This document shows, piece by piece, positions 46,398-56,433 of a stretch of DNA of 64,000 nt. The notes below the pieces were generated by a model. It was not told where the DNA came from. It ran no database searches and saw only the letters and a program-made list of their open reading frames with translations. Numbering within the stretch: the stretch's first letter is position 1; each line of letters opens with the position of its first letter. The stretch lies in assembly GCA_020161365.1 (NCBI GenBank), contig JAIUNU010000003.1, positions 124,001-188,000 on the forward strand. The letters are read 5' to 3'. Source of the DNA: Pseudomonadota bacterium (GTDB lineage Bacteria; Pseudomonadota; Alphaproteobacteria; Caulobacterales; Caulobacteraceae). Both the position numbers and the translations under genes were made by a program.

Positions 46398-47090
46398 ATG
46401 AGCGACCTGACGTTCAACAAGATCGCTGGCGGCGTGCTGCTGACCGGCCTCGTTATTTTCGGTCTGCGGGAAGCGTCGTCCATCGTCTTCGCCAAGCACG
46501 AAGTCGAAAAGGCCGGCTACGAGATCGCGGTCCAGGAAGAAGGCGCCGAAGGCGGCGCGGCGGCGGTCGAGACCCTGCCCGACTGGAACGCCGTCCTGAC
46601 CCCGGCCAACGTGGCCGCCGGCCAAGCCGTCTCGGCCAAGTGCGCCGCCTGCCACAAGTTCGACGCCAGCAACGCCAACGGCACCGGCCCTGGCCTGTGG
46701 GACGTCGTGGGTCGCAAGCCGGCCTCGCACGTGGGCTTCAACTATTCGGGCGCCATGAAGGACTTCGGCGCCAAGACCCCGGTGTGGGACTACGACCACC
46801 TGTATGAATTCCTGAAGGCTCCGGGCAAGTACGTCTCGGGTACGAACATGACGTTCGTCGGCCTGAAGAAGTCGGAAGATCGCGTCGCGATCATCGCCTA
46901 CATGCACAGCCTAGGCAGCAAGCTGCCGGTTCCGCCGCCGCGTCCGGCTGCGGCCGCCGCTCCGGCCGAAGGCGCCGCCCCGGCGGCTGAAGGCGCGGCT
47001 CCGGCCGCGGAAGGCGCTGCGCCCGCCGCTGGCGCCGCCGCGACACCGGCCGCTCCGGCCGCCGCCGCCCCGGCTGCCCCGAAGGCCTAA
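46398..47090 (+). CDS. Membrane-anchored cytochrome c (CycM-like)
   Basis: A 230-residue class I c-type cytochrome. An N-terminal hydrophobic helix (~8-26) anchors it. The heme site is C82-AAC-H86, with axial Met151 in GTNMTFVG, giving His-Met ligation. It resembles CycM, which carries electrons from the bc1 complex to aa3-type oxidase. The last ~55 residues are an Ala/Pro tail with repeated AAPAAEG units, beyond the usual cytochrome length. Followed by a clear terminator; divergent from kdsB. Confidence 0.92.
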   Translation: MSDLTFNKIAGGVLLTGLVIFGLREASSIVFAKHEVEKAGYEIAVQEEGAEGGAAAVETLPDWNAVLTPANVAAGQAVSAKCAACHKFDASNANGTGPGLWDVVGRKPASHVGFNYSGAMKDFGAKTPVWDYDHLYEFLKAPGKYVSGTNMTFVGLKKSEDRVAIIAYMHSLGSKLPVPPPRPAAAAAPAEGAAPAAEGAAPAAEGAAPAAGAAATPAAPAAAAPAAPKA

Positions 47091-47114
47091 GGCTCTTCGA
47101 CATCCGATACGAAG

Positions 47115-47146
47115 AGGCCGCGACGCGAAAGCGCCGCGGCCTTTTT
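47115..47146 (+). terminator. Rho-independent terminator after the cytochrome c gene
   Basis: AGGCCGCG at 47115-47122 pairs with CGCGGCCT at 47135-47142, followed by TTTT on the plus strand; 25 bases past the stop. Confidence 0.85.
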
Positions 47147-47158
47147 GTTTGGCGAAAA

Positions 47159-47293
47159 AGCGCCCCCTCCGTCACCTCGCCTACGGCGTGGCGACACCTC
47201 CCCCGTTTCACGGGTGAGGAGGATGACGGCTCCCCTCCTGCCCCGCTTGCGGGGGAGGTGGATCGGCGTGCAGCGCCGAGACGGAGTGGGCGC
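47159..47293. repeat. Family A palindromic element, copy A5
   Basis: Left edge AGCGCCCCCTCCGTCAC; right edge GACGGAGTGGGCGC, complementary ends. Inner CACCTCCCCCGTTTCACGGG and GCTTGCGGGGGAGGTGG are shared with A1 and A3. Lies between a terminator and the NlpC/P60 gene. Confidence 0.85.
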
Positions 47294-47300
47294 GCCCTAA

Positions 47301-48137
47301 CTAAACCCGCCGATACCCCAGCACCCCGCCCGTCGGCGTCGCGGCGATCCGCGTGATCGCCTCGGCCAGCGGCTCGATCGCGGTCGCCATGTGGTGGGCG
47401 TTGGCGTGCAGGATGGTGTCGGGATCCAGCAGGATCGCCACGTGCCCCTTCCAGAACACCAGATCGCCGCGCCGTCTGTCGGCCTCGGCGATCTCCGGGA
47501 AGACGTCGCGCTGCATGTCGGTATCGCGCGGACAGGCCCGGCCGCAGGCATAGAGCGACTGTTGGACAAGCGCCGAACAGTCCAGGCCCAAACTCTCGCG
47601 TCCGCCCCACTGATAGGGCGCGTGGAGAAACCGCTCGGCGACGGCGACATAGTCAGCCTCGAAGCGGCCAACCGGCGACAGATGATGCTCGACGAACCAG
47701 CCCGACCGGGCGCCCCGGACGAACCGCCCCTCCCGCGCCTCAACCGTGACCAGGGCGTTCAGGCTGTAGAGCCCGACGATGGCCGACTTGATGTCCGGCT
47801 CGGCGAAGGCGTAGGTGCGCGGGACGGCGATGCGATGATCAGGCGTCAGCACCGGCGCCGACAGGGCCTCCAGCAGCACATAGCCGACATAGCGGTCGCG
47901 CCGGGCCTGGCCGAAGGCGAAGTCGCCGACCTCGAACAGCACGTCGAACAGCTCGCCGAAGACCAGTTGGTCCTCCTGCTCGGCGTCCGGCTCGGGCGCC
48001 TTGCGCAGGCTGGCGATCGGGGCGCTGACCTGCATCGGCGTCACATCGGCGAAGCCCTCGGCGGCGACGAGGCCCTCGAGCCGGCGATCCGCGACGCCAT
48101 CGCGGACCAGGGTGAGGCGGCGGTCAGGCGCGCTCAT
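47301..48137 (-). CDS. NlpC/P60 (C40) family peptidase with SH3-like domains
   Basis: A 278-residue likely murein endopeptidase. Residues ~20-150 hold two SH3-like regions (SLRKAPEPDAEQEDQLVFGE and later); the C40 domain is at ~160-278 with the catalytic Cys in LGLDCSALVQQS and the catalytic His in FWKGHVAILLD. No signal peptide or lipobox is visible, which is unusual for a cell-wall hydrolase; many alphaproteobacterial members lack one. The start at 48137 overlaps the upstream peptidase gene stop by four bases (ATGA). Confidence 0.9.
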   Translation of the reverse strand: MSAPDRRLTLVRDGVADRRLEGLVAAEGFADVTPMQVSAPIASLRKAPEPDAEQEDQLVFGELFDVLFEVGDFAFGQARRDRYVGYVLLEALSAPVLTPDHRIAVPRTYAFAEPDIKSAIVGLYSLNALVTVEAREGRFVRGARSGWFVEHHLSPVGRFEADYVAVAERFLHAPYQWGGRESLGLDCSALVQQSLYACGRACPRDTDMQRDVFPEIAEADRRRGDLVFWKGHVAILLDPDTILHANAHHMATAIEPLAEAITRIAATPTGGVLGYRRV

Positions 48138-49534
48138 CGGGCGAACCTGGCTTGCAGCATGGCGAAGGCCGCGCGGATCGCTTGGACCTCGGCGCCCACC
48201 GGATAGCCGGGCCGCCCCTTCGGGTTCCAGGCGAAGACGTCGAAGTGGGCCCAGCTTCCCTCGCTCGGAGCAAAGCGCTGCAGGAACAACGCCGCCGTGG
48301 TCGCGCCCGCCTGGGCCCAGCCGTCGGGGTCGTTCTTCAGGTCGGCGATGTCGCTGTCCAGCGCATCGCGATAGGCCTCGGTCAGGGGCAGACGCCACAG
48401 GGGGTCCGACACCTTGCGCGAGGCGGTCTCGATCTGGCCCGCCAGGGTGTCGTCGGCGGTCCAGAACGGGATCACGAACGGCCCCATGGCCACCCGCGCC
48501 GCGCCGGTCAGGGTGGCGAAGTCCAGGGTCAGGGCAGGCTTCAGTTCGGCGGCCCGGGTCAGAGCGTCGGCCAGGATCAGCCGGCCTTCGGCGTCGGTGT
48601 TGCCGACCTCGACGGTCAGCCCGGCGCGGGTCTGCAGCACGTCGCCCGGCCGCATGGCGTCGCCGGCGATGGCGTTTTCGACCACGGGGGTCAGGATCAC
48701 CAGGCGCACGGGCAAGCGCGCTTCCATGACCATGCGCCCCAGGGCCAGGGCGTGGGCGGCGCCGCCCATATCCTTCTTCATCAGGCGCATGCCCGACGAG
48801 GGCTTGATGTCGAGGCCGCCGGTGTCGAACACCACGCCCTTGCCCACCAGGACCAGAACCGGATGGGACGGATCACCCCAGGCGATCTCGATCATCCGCG
48901 GGGCGCGGGCGTCGACCGCAGCGCGGCCCACGGCGTGTACGGCGGGATAGTTCTCCTTCAGCAGGTCATCGCCGCGCACCACCGACAGGGTCGCGCCGTA
49001 CTTCTCGGCGACCTCGCCGGCGATCGTCTCGATCTGCAGCGGCCCCATGTCGTTGGCCGGGGTGTTGACCATGTCGCGGCACAGGGCGCAGGCGTGCGCC
49101 AGGGCGGTGACAAAGGCGGCGTCGACGCCTTTGGGGGCCATCAGGCGCGGGATCGCCTCGCCGCGTTTCTTGTAGCGATCGAAGCGATAGGTCCCGAGCG
49201 CGAAGGCCAGCGCCGCCTGTTCGCCGTCCAGCCCCTTGGGCAGGCGCGAGAGCGCGTAATCGCCGGCCGGCAGCTTCCCCGCCAGACCGCGCAGCAGCGA
49301 CAGATCCGCGCGGCCAGCGCCCACGCCCATCAGCACCTGCTCGATCGCGCCGCTGGCGCCCGGGATCGCCACCACCTGCCCGGCCTTGCCCGCGAACTTG
49401 TTAGCGGCGGCGTAAGTCCTTACGGGCGTACGCTTTCGCGCCAGGAAGGCCTCGACCTCGGTCTCCGCGACAGGATGCACCGGGATCGCCTTGCCGTCGG
49501 TCTCGGCGAGGATCGGATGCGCGGCGTCGGTCAT
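48134..49534 (-). CDS. Leucyl aminopeptidase family (M17) metallopeptidase
   Basis: A 466-residue cytosolic exopeptidase. The C-terminal half has the M17 metal and catalytic signature: GKGVVFDTGGLDIKPSSG (~238-255), MKKDMGGAAH and NTDAEGRLILADAL (~325-338). The N-terminal third (~1-150) is the variable domain. It would release N-terminal residues from peptides and, in some bacteria, also binds DNA (PepA). It forms an operon with the NlpC/P60 peptidase through a four-base overlap. Confidence 0.95.
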   Translation of the reverse strand: MTDAAHPILAETDGKAIPVHPVAETEVEAFLARKRTPVRTYAAANKFAGKAGQVVAIPGASGAIEQVLMGVGAGRADLSLLRGLAGKLPAGDYALSRLPKGLDGEQAALAFALGTYRFDRYKKRGEAIPRLMAPKGVDAAFVTALAHACALCRDMVNTPANDMGPLQIETIAGEVAEKYGATLSVVRGDDLLKENYPAVHAVGRAAVDARAPRMIEIAWGDPSHPVLVLVGKGVVFDTGGLDIKPSSGMRLMKKDMGGAAHALALGRMVMEARLPVRLVILTPVVENAIAGDAMRPGDVLQTRAGLTVEVGNTDAEGRLILADALTRAAELKPALTLDFATLTGAARVAMGPFVIPFWTADDTLAGQIETASRKVSDPLWRLPLTEAYRDALDSDIADLKNDPDGWAQAGATTAALFLQRFAPSEGSWAHFDVFAWNPKGRPGYPVGAEVQAIRAAFAMLQARFAR

Positions 49535-49617
49535 CGGCGAAACCCTTAAAAACTATGCTTAACGATTCCTTGAGGCCCGCGCGGGATGATGCGCGAACCT
49601 TTTGGAGACTCGTCTTC

Positions 49618-50448
49618 ATGTGTCGCAAGCGCGCGCTCATCGCAACCGTTCTCGCCCCCATCGCCTTGGTCGTGGCGAGCCCGGTTCTGGCGGCAGATCC
49701 GCCCAAGGCCCAGGCAACGGCGGCGACCCCAGCCAAGGCCGCCCCGGCGCCGGTGAAGGCCTCGCCGCAGCAGCGGGCCGAGGCGCGTCGCCTGGACCCG
49801 CTGGCCCAGGCCGCCTTCTGGGGCGCGGAGTTCGAGGTTGATCCCGGCGACGCCGAGGCCGGCGCGGGCCTGGCAAAGGCTCTGCGCGCGCTGGGCCGCG
49901 CCGACGAGTCCGCCATTGCGGCGACCAAGGGCCTGATCGCCCATCCCGACGACAAGGATCTGCTGCTGGAACTGGCGCGCGCCCATATCGCGCGCGGCCA
50001 GGGCTTCTATGCGATCGAGCCCGCCCGCAAGGTCGCCGCCCAATCGCCCAAGGACTGGCGTCCGCTGACCCTGCTGGGCGTCGCCTATGAGCAGGCCGAG
50101 CGCGACGAGGAAGCCGAAGCCGCGCACCGCCAGGCGATCGCGCTGGGTCCCAACGAAGCTACGCCGCTGGCCAACTACGCGATGCATCTGGCCGCGAAGG
50201 GCGACCTTAGCGGCGCCGAGGCCCAGCTGCGCCGCGCCGTCACCCTGCCGTCGGCGACCATCCAGGTGCGCCAGAATCTGGCCCTGGTGGTCGGGCTCCA
50301 GGGCCGTCTGCCGGAAGCCGAGAAGCTGGTCCGCGCCGACCTGCCGCCCGAGCAGGTCGCCAACAATCTGGCCTATCTGCGCGCGGTCACCGGCCAGGCT
50401 GGCCAAGCCCGCAGCTGGGACGCCATGAGAGCCAGCGGCGGGCGCTGA
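49618..50448 (+). CDS. Exported TPR protein near the tad locus (possible TadD-like)
   Basis: A 276-residue protein with a signal peptide at ~1-24 (IALVVASPVLAA), a Pro/Ala-rich linker, and TPR-like units over residues ~65-260 (for example FEVDPGDAEAGAGLAKALRA and NNLAYLRAVTGQAGQARSWD). Next to tadC, it may be a TadD-like factor in pilus assembly, but it is on the opposite strand and the identity is inferred. The ATG at 49618 has GGAG upstream and precedes the signal peptide; an earlier ATG at 49555 adds a non-signal stretch. Confidence 0.78.
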   Translation: MCRKRALIATVLAPIALVVASPVLAADPPKAQATAATPAKAAPAPVKASPQQRAEARRLDPLAQAAFWGAEFEVDPGDAEAGAGLAKALRALGRADESAIAATKGLIAHPDDKDLLLELARAHIARGQGFYAIEPARKVAAQSPKDWRPLTLLGVAYEQAERDEEAEAAHRQAIALGPNEATPLANYAMHLAAKGDLSGAEAQLRRAVTLPSATIQVRQNLALVVGLQGRLPEAEKLVRADLPPEQVANNLAYLRAVTGQAGQARSWDAMRASGGR

Positions 50449-50460
50449 CCGCGCTCCGCC

Positions 50461-50652
50461 CTACCCGAGCGCCTGACTCACCACCTTGGCAGCCTTGGTG
50501 AAGGTGGTCAGCAGCGGCGTCGCCACGACGTGTCTCAGGGTGAAGGCGAAGAAGGCCGCCAGGCCCAAAAGCAGGCCCATCTCCAGGGCGGCCCCACCCT
50601 CTTCCGCCTCCGCGAAAGCACGCACCGGAGGCTCTTTACCCGCATATCCCAT
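50461..50652 (-). CDS. Small Flp-like pilin candidate, 63 residues
   Basis: A short protein with the layout of a Flp/TadE-type prepilin. A hydrophilic, acidic leader of 19 residues ends in glycine; the putative mature form starts G20, has Glu at +5 (AALEMG) and a hydrophobic stretch of ~22 residues (MGLLLGLAAFFAFTLRHVVA), then a short tail. Canonical Flp pilins have EY at +5/+6; here it is EM. It is 75 bases downstream of tadC on the same strand, so probably co-transcribed, and could be a minor pilin processed by CpaA. Confidence 0.65.
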   Translation of the reverse strand: MGYAGKEPPVRAFAEAEEGGAALEMGLLLGLAAFFAFTLRHVVATPLLTTFTKAAKVVSQALG

Positions 50653-50727
50653 AGGAGCTGTCCCAAACCGACACTGAACGGTCGAGACAGCGCAAGACCT
50701 ACGCCAGAGCGCAGCCAGCCCTGAGCG

Positions 50728-51708
50728 CTACTTGAAGGCGTCCTGAACCTTCATGATCGCCGGGCCCAGGATCATCACGAACAGCACCGGCAGGAAGAAC
50801 AGGATCATCGGCACAGTCAGCTGGGCCGGCAGGGCCGCCGCCTTCTTTTCGGCCGCCGACAGACGCAGCTCGCGGTTTTCCTTGGCCATGACGCGCAGCG
50901 CCGTACCCAGAGGCGTGCCGTAGCGCTCGGCCTGGATCATGGCCGTGGCGACCGACTTGATCCCGGGATGGTTGGTGCGGCGGGCCAGGTTCTCATAGGC
51001 CAGCCGGCGATCGGGCAGGTACGACAGTTCGGCCGTCAGGAGGGACAGTTCCTCGGCCAGTTCCATCGATTGGGCCCCGACCTCGGCCCCGACCTTCTGG
51101 ATCGCCGCCTCGATCGACATACCGCTTTCCACGCAGATCAACAGCAGGTCCAGTGCGTCCGGGAAGGCGGCCACGATCGACTCGCGGCGCTTCTGGGCGA
51201 CATTGGTGATGTAGACGTTGGGCGCATAGTAGCCGAAGGCCAGGAAGGCCACGCAGGCGCACAGCTTCTGGATCGGCAGCAGGCCGAAGTCGTTGATCAG
51301 GTAAAGATAGAAGGCCGCGCCCGCCGCGAAGGCGAACGGCATGGCGAACCGGAAAAAGTAAAACGTGCTGACGGGCTTGGGGCCGCGGAAGCCGGCTTGG
51401 GCCAGCTTCTCGACGACCTTGGGGTCCTCCAGCAGGCGCGACAGCTGCAGCCGCTCCACGACGTTCTTGTAAAGACCTTCGTCCTGGTGGCGCAGGCTGC
51501 CGCCAGCCCCGCCGCCGCGCGTCGCGATCGACTGCCGCGACCGGCGCCGCAGTTCCTCCCGGCGGTTGGCTACCGACTTCAGGCGACCTTCCAGATTATT
51601 GTCGCGCATCACCGGCGAGGCCAGGGTGATGATGGTGGCGAACACGACCACGGCAATAAACGCCGTCAGGACGTTCGAGGGGTTGGTTAGGGTTTCGACA
51701 AGCGACAT
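50728..51708 (-). CDS. tadC: Tad pilus platform protein TadC (CpaH)
   Basis: A 326-residue inner-membrane protein of the GspF/TadC family, forming the pilus platform with TadB. A helix near 15-35, two further helices at ~120-165, a cytoplasmic helical domain (~170-285, containing FPDALDLLLICVESGMSIEA, a hallmark), and a last helix at ~298-320. It starts 14 bases after tadB. C. crescentus names this cpaH. Confidence 0.95.
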   Translation of the reverse strand: MSLVETLTNPSNVLTAFIAVVVFATIITLASPVMRDNNLEGRLKSVANRREELRRRSRQSIATRGGGAGGSLRHQDEGLYKNVVERLQLSRLLEDPKVVEKLAQAGFRGPKPVSTFYFFRFAMPFAFAAGAAFYLYLINDFGLLPIQKLCACVAFLAFGYYAPNVYITNVAQKRRESIVAAFPDALDLLLICVESGMSIEAAIQKVGAEVGAQSMELAEELSLLTAELSYLPDRRLAYENLARRTNHPGIKSVATAMIQAERYGTPLGTALRVMAKENRELRLSAAEKKAAALPAQLTVPMILFFLPVLFVMILGPAIMKVQDAFK

Positions 51709-51721
51709 CGGACCCTCCCCC

Positions 51722-52699
51722 TCAGAACTTGAAGTTGATCATGTTGCGCATCACGAAGATGCCGATGCTCATCCACACGGCGCTGACCAGCAGCATCAGG
51801 TGGCCGCGCGGATCGGTGAACATCGGGGCCATGTAGGCCGGCGAGGTGACGCTGATCAGGGTGACGACGCCCGGCGGCAGGCAGCCGATGATGAAGGCCG
51901 AGGCGACGGCTTCGGCCGACAGCGCCTTGATCTTCTCCTTCATCAGTTTGCGCGCGCGCAGCACGGTGGAGAGGTTGCCCAGCGCCTCGGCCAGGTTGCC
52001 GCCGGTCTTCTGCTGGATGGCCAGCACGATCGAGAAGAAGCGCAGCTCGTTGGTGGGCATCCGCTCGTACATCTTTTCCAGCGCCGCATCCATCGGCACG
52101 CCCATGGCCACGTTCTCGGTCAGGATGCGGAACTCCCCGGCCAAAGGTTCGGGACACTCCTTGCCGATGATCTTCAGGCAGTCGTGGACCGGCAGGCCGG
52201 ACTTGATGCCGCGCACGATGATGTCGACGGCGTCGGCGAACGCCGCAGTAAACTTCTGAGTCCGGCCGTTGGCGAGGAATCCCAGCACCCAGCGCGGCAA
52301 GCCGGCCCCGGCGGCGAAGCCAGCGCCGATGGCCACCAGCGGCGACTGCCCCAGCAGCAGGATGATCATCGCCACGAACAGGCCCAGGACCCCGCTGACG
52401 ATCCAGAACATCTTGACGTTCTCGCCCAGGCCTGCGGCCTGCAGGCGCGCGGCGATGCTGAGCGAGGCCTTCTTTTGCTTGCGCTCCTGGTCCTTGAGCG
52501 CCTTAAGGATAGCCTGACGGCGGGCGTCGGGCGTGCTAGCGGCCGCCTTGGCGCGGACGCTGGCCTGGCGCTCGCCGCCCTTGGCGATCACCTGGGCGCG
52601 CTTGGCGGCCTTGGCCTGGGCGCTGTCGCCGCCGGCGAACGCAAAGCCGAGCCCGGCGATGGTGATGAAGCCCAGGATACCGGCCAGGACGAACAGCAT
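51722..52699 (-). CDS. tadB: Tad pilus platform protein TadB (CpaG)
   Basis: A 325-residue protein of the GspF/TadB group. First helix ~1-25, further helices at ~100-120 and ~125-150, then the T2SSF domain (~160-290; FADAVDIIVRGIKSGLPVHD and IVLAIQQKTGGNLAEALGNL) and a C-terminal helix. It follows cpaF after three bases. Named cpaG in C. crescentus. Confidence 0.95.
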   Translation of the reverse strand: MLFVLAGILGFITIAGLGFAFAGGDSAQAKAAKRAQVIAKGGERQASVRAKAAASTPDARRQAILKALKDQERKQKKASLSIAARLQAAGLGENVKMFWIVSGVLGLFVAMIILLLGQSPLVAIGAGFAAGAGLPRWVLGFLANGRTQKFTAAFADAVDIIVRGIKSGLPVHDCLKIIGKECPEPLAGEFRILTENVAMGVPMDAALEKMYERMPTNELRFFSIVLAIQQKTGGNLAEALGNLSTVLRARKLMKEKIKALSAEAVASAFIIGCLPPGVVTLISVTSPAYMAPMFTDPRGHLMLLVSAVWMSIGIFVMRNMINFKF

Positions 52700-52702
52700 C
52701 GG

Positions 52703-54208
<1,506 letters not shown>

Positions 54209-55750
54209 CTACTTCTTCTTGAACAGGCCCGAGAACAACGAAGTCTTCTGCGTCGGCGGCGGCTCGCGCCGGCTGATCAGGCGCGCCAGGTGCTCCAGCC
54301 CCTCGGCGGCCTTCGACTTCGGCGCCACCTCGGCCAGCATCTGACCGTTGTTCGCCGCCTGGCCGTAGGGCTTGGGATCGAACGGCAGAACCAGCGAGGG
54401 CTGGACGCCCAGGGCCTCGCCGAAATCCTTCACCGGGATCTCCGGCCGGCCCGGCACGCCCACCTGGTTCAGCAGCAGGCGCGGTGGGGCGTCGTTGGGG
54501 CGCGAGCCCCGAACGAGGTCGATGATGTTCTTGGCGTTCCGCAAGCTGGCGAGGTCCGGCGTCGCCACCACCACCAGATCGTCGGAGCCGATCAGCACCC
54601 GGCGGCTCCAGGCGTTCCAGACGTGCGGCAGGTCCAGCACCACGAAAGGCGCCGCGCCGCGAATCTTCTGGGTGACTTCCTCGAACGCATCGGCCCCGAA
54701 CTCGTAGTCGCCATCCAGCGACGCGGGCGCGGCGAACAATGAGAGTCGGTCGCCGCAACGCACCATCATCCGGTCCATCAGAACGGGATCGAGGCGATCA
54801 GGCTGGCTCAGCGCGTCCAGCACGCCTTGAAGGGGGTCCTGGTTGAAGTCGAGGCCGGCGGTGCCGAAGGCCAGATCCAGATCGACCAGCACCGTGGCCG
54901 TCTGCATGTTCTCGGCCATGGTCCAGGCGAAGTTGTGGGCCAGGGTCGAGGCGCCGACGCCGCCCTTGGCGCCGACAAACGCAATCTGCCGGCCGACGAA
55001 CGGGGCGGCCGGATCGGCGTAGAGCGCGCCGACCGCGCGGATCACCTGCAGCGGACCCAAGGGCTGGGTCAGATACTCGCTCACCCCGCGGCGCATCAGC
55101 TCGCGGTAGAGGGCGATGTCGTTGGTCTGGCCCACCACGACCACCTTGGTGCCCGGGTCGCAGACCTGGGCCAAGCTGTCGAGCATGTGCAGGAGGCGCT
55201 GAGCGCCGTCCAGCGTCTCAACCATCACCAGCGAGGGCGTCGGCTGGTTCTGGTAGTAGTCGACGGCTGCGGCCAGACCGCCATCGTGGACGATGGTCGA
55301 GGCGCGGGCCATCCGGCGATCGGCGGCGGCCTGCTCGATCAGGGCGGCGGTTTCGGGCCGCGCGCAGAAGGCGTGGATGGTGATGCGCGGGATCGCCGCA
55401 TCGCCCAGGCCGCTGTCGGCGATCGGTTCGGGATAGGCGGGCGCGACCATCTCGGGCGCCCTGTCGAAATCGCGCTCGCCGACATCACGCGTCATGACCG
55501 GAGCCGCCTGCTGGACCGGTCGGGCCTGGGGCGTCGGACGCGTCGTCGGCGGGACGGTCTGCAGCGACCGCGCGGGCGGCGGAGCATCCTCACGCGGTTG
55601 GGCCGGCGGGAAGTCGGCGAATGGGTCTTCAAAGCCGCCGGTCGGCGTCAGCGACGGCGTCGACGAGCGCCAGGGATCGTTCGCGCCGGTCGTGAACTCG
55701 TCGGCGGCGTCGAAGCCCAGGTCGAAGGGATCGTTGTCGGTCGGCCGCAT
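54209..55750 (-). CDS. cpaE: Pilus localisation ATPase CpaE (TadZ)
   Basis: A 513-residue protein of the CpaE/TadZ family, ParA/MinD related, which places the pilus machine at the pole. Residues ~1-115 are low-complexity; ~120-240 form a receiver-like domain without the phospho-acceptor pocket (SLVMVETLDGAQR); ~243-500 is the ATPase with deviant Walker A GAKGGVGASTLAHN and VLVDLDLAFGTAGLDF. The last residues (LFSGLFKKK) are basic. Overlaps cpaD by one base. Confidence 0.95.
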   Translation of the reverse strand: MRPTDNDPFDLGFDAADEFTTGANDPWRSSTPSLTPTGGFEDPFADFPPAQPREDAPPPARSLQTVPPTTRPTPQARPVQQAAPVMTRDVGERDFDRAPEMVAPAYPEPIADSGLGDAAIPRITIHAFCARPETAALIEQAAADRRMARASTIVHDGGLAAAVDYYQNQPTPSLVMVETLDGAQRLLHMLDSLAQVCDPGTKVVVVGQTNDIALYRELMRRGVSEYLTQPLGPLQVIRAVGALYADPAAPFVGRQIAFVGAKGGVGASTLAHNFAWTMAENMQTATVLVDLDLAFGTAGLDFNQDPLQGVLDALSQPDRLDPVLMDRMMVRCGDRLSLFAAPASLDGDYEFGADAFEEVTQKIRGAAPFVVLDLPHVWNAWSRRVLIGSDDLVVVATPDLASLRNAKNIIDLVRGSRPNDAPPRLLLNQVGVPGRPEIPVKDFGEALGVQPSLVLPFDPKPYGQAANNGQMLAEVAPKSKAAEGLEHLARLISRREPPPTQKTSLFSGLFKKK

Positions 55751-56424
55751 TACTGGATCGCCTTCGAGACGACGCCGCTGGCCTGGTCATCCTTGACAGA
55801 GCTGGTGACCTCGCCCTTGCGGTACTTGCCCAGGACGGTGTCGCGACGGCCCGTGTCGGCGGGGGTCATGTCGCGCGGCCGCAGCAGGTCCTCGGGATTG
55901 GCGACTTGGGCGGCAATGTTGGCCGCCATGGCGCAGCCGAAGTTCTCGGAGACGGTGTTGTCGCGGGTGGCCGTAAGGTTCTCCCAGCGACCGCACTTAA
56001 TCGGCCGGGCCTCGTAGCGGACGAAGCCGACGCGGATCGCGCCCTGATCGGCGGCGGCGGGGTCCACGCCGATGATCCGCACCCGCGAGCCCGCCCCCAG
56101 CAGGGCCAGGCGATCGCGGATCTGGATGGCCATGGCGCCGGCATTGTTGGGCGCAGCAACGACCAGTTCGCGAGCCTCGGCCTCCATCCAGCGCGAGACC
56201 AGGGCCTCCAGCGCCGCCGACTGGTTGGCCGACAGGCCGCCGGTATGGACGGCCAGCAGAATTTCGTCCGGCGCGGAGTCGACCTTGATCCGGTCCATCC
56301 ACTGCTGGGTTTCGGTGGCGGCCAGCTTGCTGGGGCCTTGATCGGGCGGGGTCGAGGCGCAGGCGGAGAGGCCCGCCACGGCGGCTCCAACGAGGACGGT
56401 CTTGACCAGAATGCGAAGCGTCAT
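55750..56424 (-). CDS. cpaD: Tad pilus assembly lipoprotein CpaD
   Basis: A 224-residue lipoprotein with lipobox GLSAC (Cys22), then a soluble body that contains the CpaD-family features FGCAMAANIAAQVANPEDLL (~163-182) and RPRDMTPADTGRRD. It probably sits in the outer membrane beside the CpaC secretin. It starts nine bases after cpaC. Confidence 0.94.
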   Translation of the reverse strand: MTLRILVKTVLVGAAVAGLSACASTPPDQGPSKLAATETQQWMDRIKVDSAPDEILLAVHTGGLSANQSAALEALVSRWMEAEARELVVAAPNNAGAMAIQIRDRLALLGAGSRVRIIGVDPAAADQGAIRVGFVRYEARPIKCGRWENLTATRDNTVSENFGCAMAANIAAQVANPEDLLRPRDMTPADTGRRDTVLGKYRKGEVTSSVKDDQASGVVSKAIQ

Positions 56425-56433
56425 GGCGGCGTC

